64,000 nt of DNA, taken from assembly GCF_018128225.1 (NCBI RefSeq), contig NZ_CP072377.1, positions 682,001 to 746,000 of the forward strand, read 5' to 3'. The first letter of the stretch is position 1, and the number at the start of each line of letters is the position of its first letter. This stretch comes from Leptotrichia sp. oral taxon 218 (lineage in GTDB: Bacteria; Fusobacteriota; Fusobacteriia; Fusobacteriales; Leptotrichiaceae). Both the position numbers and the translations under genes were made by a program. The notes beneath the pieces were generated by a model that was given only the letters and a program-made list of their open reading frames with translations, did no database searches and was not told where the DNA came from. This document shows, in pieces, positions 58,374 through 64,000 of this stretch.

Positions 58374-59960
58374 ATGGCTGGAGCAAAAAAATTAAATATT
58401 ACAATCGCTTCCATTCTTTTGGGAGTTCTTGGAGCAATTTTAGTCTCGTCTAGTGCATTTTACACAGTTTTAAAATTTGGGACTTTAACTTGGTCTTCAA
58501 TTACAGTTACGACAATTTCCATATTAATTTTAAACTTTTTGAAAAGTACAAATGATAAAGAAATAGCAATTACTCAAATGATTATGGGAAGTGGAACTAC
58601 AATTGCAGCTGGAGTAGCTTTTACAATGCCAGTTTACATTCTTTTTGGAGGAAGTATTGAAAGCATTAGCAGAGATACGATGTTTTTTACAATTTTAGTT
58701 GGAAGTATTTTAGGTGGATTTGTGTCGTATATTTTTAGGTCAAAGATGTTAGATGAAGATAAACTTGAATTTCCTGTTGGAGAAGCCACTTTTAATGTGA
58801 TTGATTCTGGAAAAAATATTCAAAATGCCAGAGCAGTTGGATTTGGAGTGGGTGTTAGTTCGATTGTGACAATTTTACGGGATGCGAGTTTTTTCAGAAG
58901 TAAACCGTTAGTTCCAACAGTTTTTTTTCTAAAAAGCGGTCTTAATTTTTATGTTTCTCCAATATTAGTTGGAATAGGATATATTTTAGGTCTTTCAAAA
59001 ACTTTTCTTTGGTTTTTAGGTGGAATTTTAGTTTATTTTATTTCAGCTTTGATTTCAAAATTTTATAAAATAGATGACCTTGTAAATGTAAAATCTAGCT
59101 TGACTATGGGAATTTTAGCTGGAATTGGATTTTGTATTTTCTTAAAGACATTTTCATTTGAAAATTTTATAAAAAATTCGAGTATTTTGGTAAAGCTCTT
59201 ATTTTTGACAATTTTTTATCTTTTTTTTACAAATATGATTTTTAGAATACCGTTATTTTTATCGCTACTTTCGATGTTTTTAGTGATTTTTGCCGTGGTA
59301 ATTTCTGGCTACACAACTGGAAAAACAGGAGTTAATCCAATAGAAATCAATGCTATTATAACAATTTCGCTAATATCATTTTTAAATAAATTGTTTAACG
59401 GATTAAATATTTCTGGAGAAAAGTATGTCGTTGGATTGACAACTTTAATATTATTTTTAATGGCGTGTGTTGTAACCGTTGCCTGTTCTTTTGCAGGGGA
59501 TGTGTTAAACAACTTTAAGTTATGCAGTAAAGTTGGAATAAATCCGAGAGAGCAGTTTTTGGCACAGATGATTGGCGCAGTTGCGAGTTCTTTTATAATA
59601 ACATTTTTGTTTTTTTTATTTTTTTCTTCAGGAAAAACTTTATCGTATGCGAGTTCAAATCTAAAAATTTCGCTTATTTTGAACTCAATAAATCATATTC
59701 CACATTTAAATGTATTTTTTACAGGATTTTTAATCGGAGCAGTTTTAAAATTTTTCAATTTTAATATAATAATTTTTGGAATAGGGATGTATATGCCGTT
59801 TAGTTTCACATTGACAGTATTTTTTGGCGGAATTTTAAGTTTTTTGGCAAATCGGATTTCAAAAGGTTTTTATGGCAGAATGCTGTTATTTGCAAATGGC
59901 TTGATGGGTGGAGAAGCACTCGTTGGAACATTTTTAAGCCTTATTATGCTCACAAGCTAA
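58374..59960 (+). CDS. OPT-family oligopeptide/siderophore transporter
   Basis: A 528-residue membrane protein with about 13-14 TM helices. OPT-family marks are Q-M-I-M-G-S-G-T-T-I-A-A-G near 67-79, L-E-F-P-V-G-E-A near 131-138 (cf. the conserved P-x-G-x-A), and G-G-I-L-S-F-L near 485 towards the end. Proton-driven import of short peptides or metal complexes is the usual role. Somewhat shorter than the 600+ residues of many relatives. Monocistronic, with a long structured leader and its own terminator. Confidence 0.85.
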   Translation: MAGAKKLNITIASILLGVLGAILVSSSAFYTVLKFGTLTWSSITVTTISILILNFLKSTNDKEIAITQMIMGSGTTIAAGVAFTMPVYILFGGSIESISRDTMFFTILVGSILGGFVSYIFRSKMLDEDKLEFPVGEATFNVIDSGKNIQNARAVGFGVGVSSIVTILRDASFFRSKPLVPTVFFLKSGLNFYVSPILVGIGYILGLSKTFLWFLGGILVYFISALISKFYKIDDLVNVKSSLTMGILAGIGFCIFLKTFSFENFIKNSSILVKLLFLTIFYLFFTNMIFRIPLFLSLLSMFLVIFAVVISGYTTGKTGVNPIEINAIITISLISFLNKLFNGLNISGEKYVVGLTTLILFLMACVVTVACSFAGDVLNNFKLCSKVGINPREQFLAQMIGAVASSFIITFLFFLFFSSGKTLSYASSNLKISLILNSINHIPHLNVFFTGFLIGAVLKFFNFNIIIFGIGMYMPFSFTLTVFFGGILSFLANRISKGFYGRMLLFANGLMGGEALVGTFLSLIMLTS

Positions 59961-60034
59961 AAAATATTAATTTAAAATTTATAAATTTAGAATTTTAAAA
60001 TGATGAAAAATAAGTTGAGAATATAAAATAATAA

Positions 60035-60070
60035 GGGAATGTTTCGTAAATTATAAAAACATTCCCTTTT
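60035..60070 (+). terminator. Terminator of the OPT gene
   Basis: Stem GGGAATGTTT/AAACATTCCC with a 12-base loop and a T run. Confidence 0.85.
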
Positions 60071-60141
60071 AAAATTGATTTTTAAATAAAAATTATAAAA
60101 AATTTGTAAATTTAATTATAAAATTATAAAATATAAAAATT

Positions 60142-61926
60142 TTATTTTTCGCTAAAATAAATATTTATATTTAAATTATTAAATTTATCATCTTCACTCA
60201 AATGAATTTCATAAAATACGATTTTATATTTAGAATTTTTAGTTTCAGATAAATATGTTAAATCGTTTTCAGGAAGTTTGACATAACTTTGATTTTGTCT
60301 TTTAGCTTTTTCTTTTATTTTTAAATAAATTTCATTTGCAATTTTGTTCAAATTAATATTTAATATTTCAATATTTTTCTGAATATTTTTAATCGTTAAA
60401 TTTTCATTTTTTAATATAATTTTATAGCCGTTATTGTCAATTTCTTTTGTTTCATTTGTATCCAATGGATATGAAACGCTAAAATCATATATTAAGTAAT
60501 CATATCCCTTTATCTTGGTAATTTCAATATCATCATCTGTTTTTAAAGCAATGTCAGAAACAATGTTTTTTTCTTGAATATCAATATTTTCATAACTTTT
60601 CCAAGAATCATTAACACCGATTACTTTCATAAAATCTTCTGGTTTTTCATATGTTTTTCCTAAAATTTTTATTTTTTTTCGTTTTATTTCCGAAGCGTTA
60701 TTGTAAAAATAATCAATTATTGACATAATTTCATTTTTAGTTCTTTGAGAAAGTTCATTATTTTTATTTATAAATTTTTTGTTTTGAATGATTCCATTTT
60801 TTTTAAGAATTCTCTCAAGCCGTTTATTTTGGCTATTTATTGAAACATTTACTAAATTAAATGGACTAAAAATAGCGACTAAAACTGCAAAAATAAATGA
60901 AATAAGCACCCATTTCACATCAGCTTTTATGATAAAAATCATGTTAAAAAGTAGCCAAAGTATTAAAATTACCACTAAATAACGATTTTCTGTAACTCCG
61001 TATTGAAAAATTCTCTCGTTTATTGAAAAAAGTGCCAGTAAAATAAGTGGGATAGAAATTAACGGAAAATATTTTTTGTAAAATTTAGCAAATTTATTTT
61101 TATAAGTTATCGGAGTTGCCATAATTACTATAAATAAACTAAAAGTCGTATACCATAAAACTAAATGTGACACAATTCCCTTTGGCATTTTTAGAGTAAA
61201 TATAATTTTTACAAAATATAAATATAAAATAGCTGTGTAAATTAAAATTAACGGTATTAAAATATAGCAAATTAAAACTTCTACAATTTTTGGCAAATTA
61301 TAATCTTTTAGACTTTCATCTTTTTCTTTTAATCTTGAAACAAAAAATGCCACTCCAAAAATTGATGCTGAAAATACGAAATTATCAAAATATATCGTAT
61401 TTGGAAGATTTATAAGAAGGACATCAATTGTGCCGACTATAGCAGAAAGTCCTAAAAATAAAACTATAGAAAAACCTATCGTAATCATTTGATTTCCAAC
61501 AACCGACTGTAAATATTTTTCTTTATCTTCATTTCGGTAAATAATCGGAATTAAATAAAAAAGTACATAAAATATTAATATTGTCGCAGTAATATTAATT
61601 GTTTCAGTTGCAAAATGATTTTTAAAAAATATTTTTAAGAAAAAAATAAATAAAAATATTCCAAAAAAGCTAGTAATTCTAAAAAAATTCGAGCGTTTAT
61701 TTTCCAAATATTTTTCTCTTACAAGTTCAACTGACGCAGAAAGAGGGATTGCGATAATCAAATATTTTATCCAAAGGTCCTCTTCAGGAAGAATATAAAA
61801 ATCACTCTCAATTGTAAAAATTGCTACAATAAAAAGTATCAAGCTAAAAACAACAGTTACAGGAAATCTCCCAATACCTTTTTTCATATCAGGAAATAAA
61901 TTTTTAAATTTTTCTTCAAATTTCAT
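60142..61926 (-). CDS. DUF4153-like multi-TM membrane protein
   Basis: A 594-residue protein. Residues 1-370 carry about eleven hydrophobic helices in the DUF4153 manner (E-D-L-W-I-K-Y near 50, Y-F-V-K-I-I-F near 225); residues about 375-594 form a soluble, Asn/Lys/Glu-rich domain. Function unknown. It follows pepF on the same strand with a 50-base gap and may be cotranscribed. The start ATG 61926 has a weak GGGGGAT site upstream. Confidence 0.75.
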   Translation of the reverse strand: MKFEEKFKNLFPDMKKGIGRFPVTVVFSLILFIVAIFTIESDFYILPEEDLWIKYLIIAIPLSASVELVREKYLENKRSNFFRITSFFGIFLFIFFLKIFFKNHFATETINITATILIFYVLFYLIPIIYRNEDKEKYLQSVVGNQMITIGFSIVLFLGLSAIVGTIDVLLINLPNTIYFDNFVFSASIFGVAFFVSRLKEKDESLKDYNLPKIVEVLICYILIPLILIYTAILYLYFVKIIFTLKMPKGIVSHLVLWYTTFSLFIVIMATPITYKNKFAKFYKKYFPLISIPLILLALFSINERIFQYGVTENRYLVVILILWLLFNMIFIIKADVKWVLISFIFAVLVAIFSPFNLVNVSINSQNKRLERILKKNGIIQNKKFINKNNELSQRTKNEIMSIIDYFYNNASEIKRKKIKILGKTYEKPEDFMKVIGVNDSWKSYENIDIQEKNIVSDIALKTDDDIEITKIKGYDYLIYDFSVSYPLDTNETKEIDNNGYKIILKNENLTIKNIQKNIEILNINLNKIANEIYLKIKEKAKRQNQSYVKLPENDLTYLSETKNSKYKIVFYEIHLSEDDKFNNLNINIYFSEK

Positions 61927-61976
61927 AAAAGCAATCCCCCTAAATTTTTAAAAATTTTAAATTTAATTTGTTTATT

Positions 61977-63782
61977 TTATTTATTTATTTTTTTTATCTC
62001 ATTTTCCAACTTATCAAGTAAACCGTCAAGTTGTTTAGAAACCGCTTCAATCGTAGATTTTTTACTCAAATCAACTCCAGCTTTTTTTAATTGATTCATC
62101 GGAAAGTCATTTCCACCTGAACTTAAAAGTTCAATATATCTTTTAAGTGCTTCTTTTCTTGCATTTTCATCTTCAGTTTTTATAACTTTGTCATACAAAA
62201 TTGCTGAAGATGCAAAACAAGTTGCGTATTGATACACATAAAACGGTGAATTAAAGAAATGTGGCACTCTTGACCAGAAAATACTTAATAATTCATCTTT
62301 TTCAATTTCGTCGCCGTAATAAGTGTAAAATAAGTCTTCTGTTATCTTGCTTAAAACATCAGCTGTAATTGGTTGTCCAGTTTCCGCTAATTTATGCGCT
62401 TGGTATTCGTAATCGGCAAGTAATGCTTGAAAATAGAATGTTCCAGTAACATTTCTAATTTCCTGTTCCAAAAGTGCTATTTTTTCAGTCGGATCTTGCG
62501 TTTTTTCAAGCATATAGTCAAGTAGCAGTCTTTCGTTAAAAGTTGAAGCTACTTCTGCGACAAAAATTGTGTAATCTGATGTTGAAAACGGTTGATTTTC
62601 TTGAGAATACAAAGTGTGTAAAGTATGTCCTAATTCGTGTGCCAATGTAAATACGCTGTCAAGAGTTTTGTTGTAATTTAGAAGCATATATGGATGAACT
62701 CCATAAACTCCAGCAGAATAAGCACCTGACCGTTTTCCTTGTGTTTCAAACACATCAAGCCATCCTTGTGAAATCGCATTCTCCATTTTTTTCGTATAAT
62801 CTTTTCCAAGTGGTTCAATTGAATTTAAAACAATTTTTTTAGCATCGTCATATTCATATTCCTTATCAAATTTAACAAGATTTATCGAACCATCATAGTT
62901 ATGATATTCAGAAAGGCCCAAAATTTCTTTTCTCAATTTTATATATCGTTTTAGCGGCGCAGTATTTTCTTTTGCAGTATTTATCAAATTCAAATAAATA
63001 TCTTCAGGAATATTGTTATCTTCTAAGGCACTAGATAAAAATGATTTATAATTGTAGGCTTTTGAACTTGCTATATTTTTTTGCAAAATTGAATTATAAA
63101 TTGCTGCAATCGTATTTTTTCTTTTTTCAAAAACTCCGTAGTAATTTTCAAATATCAATTTTCTATCTTCTTGATTTCTATTTGTAGATACAACTTTACT
63201 GTAATTGGCAGCAGTCGCTTGAATTTCTTTGCCATTATTTAGTTTAATTAAAGGCCAATCTACATCAGTTACTGTTATTTCAGAATAAATGCTTCTTGGT
63301 GCTGAAAAATATGAGCTGTAATAAGAAAGCAGCTTACTCTTATCTTCATCCAAAACATGGCTTTGCAGTCTAAACAAGTTTTCAAGTCCAAATCTGTAAT
63401 CTGAAAATTCTTTTTTTTGAATCCATTTTTCAATATTTTCTCTGTTTTCAATAAGTTCTGGATTTACCCAAGAGAGCTCTGTTCCCATTTTTGCAAACAA
63501 AAACTGAATTTTTTGCATATTTTCAGTTGCTTCTTTGTCCGATGAGTCAAGGTCTCTTGCAAATTGTGGGTATCTATAAAGCTTGTAAGCAATTTTTTCT
63601 GACTCTTCCTGCTTTTTCAAAAATTCCAGAAGTTTATCTTCTTTGTCAAATTTTCCTTTATATCCAACAAGTTCTTCTTGAATTTTTTCCATTTTTGCAA
63701 GATCTTCGTTCCATTCTTCATAATTTTCATAAATGTCGCCTAAATTCCATTTATATTCCTTTGGTATATCTTTTCTTTCCAT
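61977..63782 (-). CDS. pepF: Oligoendopeptidase F
   Basis: A 601-residue zinc M3 peptidase that trims short peptides in the cytoplasm. Zinc motif H382-E-L-G-H386 with third ligand E410 (F-V-A-E-V-A-S-T-F-N-E). N-terminal domain start W-N-L-G-D-I-Y near 12-18 is typical of PepF. Full length. The ATG is preceded by AGGAGG. Confidence 0.95.
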   Translation of the reverse strand: MERKDIPKEYKWNLGDIYENYEEWNEDLAKMEKIQEELVGYKGKFDKEDKLLEFLKKQEESEKIAYKLYRYPQFARDLDSSDKEATENMQKIQFLFAKMGTELSWVNPELIENRENIEKWIQKKEFSDYRFGLENLFRLQSHVLDEDKSKLLSYYSSYFSAPRSIYSEITVTDVDWPLIKLNNGKEIQATAANYSKVVSTNRNQEDRKLIFENYYGVFEKRKNTIAAIYNSILQKNIASSKAYNYKSFLSSALEDNNIPEDIYLNLINTAKENTAPLKRYIKLRKEILGLSEYHNYDGSINLVKFDKEYEYDDAKKIVLNSIEPLGKDYTKKMENAISQGWLDVFETQGKRSGAYSAGVYGVHPYMLLNYNKTLDSVFTLAHELGHTLHTLYSQENQPFSTSDYTIFVAEVASTFNERLLLDYMLEKTQDPTEKIALLEQEIRNVTGTFYFQALLADYEYQAHKLAETGQPITADVLSKITEDLFYTYYGDEIEKDELLSIFWSRVPHFFNSPFYVYQYATCFASSAILYDKVIKTEDENARKEALKRYIELLSSGGNDFPMNQLKKAGVDLSKKSTIEAVSKQLDGLLDKLENEIKKINK

Positions 63783-63849
63783 ATTTTTTCCTCCTGTTTA
63801 TTAAATAAATTTATTTTATGTACATTTCTCCCATTTTTAAAGTTTTTAA

Positions 63850-64000
63850 TCAATCAAAAAATTTTTTATAAATAAAAAGTACAATTGCAATTGGAATAAT
63901 CCATCCAGCAACTGACATAAACACTGAAAAAGCCAATTTCAAAATGCAATTATTGCAACCGCTCCAACAGCTATTCCTAAACATTTTAAAAATAATTCTA
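63850..64000 (-). pseudogene. 3' end of a membrane-protein gene with a probable frameshift, cut by the window
   Basis: On the - strand two frames join to one hydrophobic protein. Upstream frame: E-L-F-L-K-C-L-G-I-A-V-G-A-V-A-I-I-A-F then TGA. Downstream frame: L-K-L-A-F-S-V-F-M-S-V-A-G-W-I-I-P-I-A-I-V-L-F-I-Y-K-K-F-F-D, stop at 63852-63850. Adding one T to the four-T run at 63941-63944 would fuse them. It is either a real one-base deletion or a sequencing error in a homopolymer. The family cannot be told from this piece. Confidence 0.45.

Overview
The window is very AT-rich with frequent AAA/TTT runs. It encodes a diderm envelope (FadL-type porin, MlaA lipoprotein, a giant autotransporter with a C-terminal barrel), the carboxy(nor)spermidine polyamine route, and Shine-Dalgarno and sigma-70-like promoter sequences of a Firmicutes-like style. 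Together these point to a fusobacterium, most likely Leptotrichia. The genus is inferred from gene style, not from a marker gene.

Bases 1 to about 17.5 kb are the late region of a contractile-tailed (PBSX/Mu-like) prophage, all on the + strand: minor head protein (cut by the left edge), scaffold, major capsid, a lipoprotein cargo gene with its own promoter and terminator, connector and closure proteins, tail terminator, sheath, tube, a tail chaperone with a -1 frameshift signal, tape measure, baseplate hub and wedge proteins, tail fibre and its partner, then a cell-wall cassette (NlpC/P60-like protein, GH108 muramidase, zinc amidase) and a one-TM protein that may be the holin. Integrase, repressor, terminase and portal are not in the window. 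The right side ends in a short promoter-hairpin unit and a decayed DUF4291 gene whose 3' end is replaced by a small inverted-repeat element.

18.4-26.8 kb is mostly on the - strand: a FadL-like outer membrane protein; a queuosine-precursor transporter and radical-SAM protein behind a preQ1-type riboswitch; a TPR protein; rph, glyA, an MlaA lipoprotein and an alpha/beta hydrolase. The FadL-like gene and the MlaA/hydrolase operon share a palindromic operator-like sequence over their -10 boxes.

27-39.4 kb is on the + strand apart from one gene: gpmI, crr, a Sel1-repeat lipoprotein, a DEAD-box helicase with a long structured leader, a methyltransferase, and a TPP-riboswitch operon for thiamine-precursor uptake. 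The likely ATPase of that transporter lies 1.4 kb away, separated by transposon debris and a methyltransferase on the other strand. It leads an operon that also carries an exported EndoU-type RNase toxin and a probable immunity protein.

39.7-64 kb holds a 2181-residue autotransporter, an NlpC/P60 hydrolase, an FMN-riboswitch ribH-ribD-ribE-ribBA operon, a carboxynorspermidine synthase/decarboxylase pair with a lipase, a large TerD-domain protein, an OPT transporter behind an unexplained structured element, a DUF4153-like membrane protein, pepF, and a probably frameshifted membrane-protein gene at the right edge. No rRNA, tRNA, CRISPR array or intact transposase was seen.
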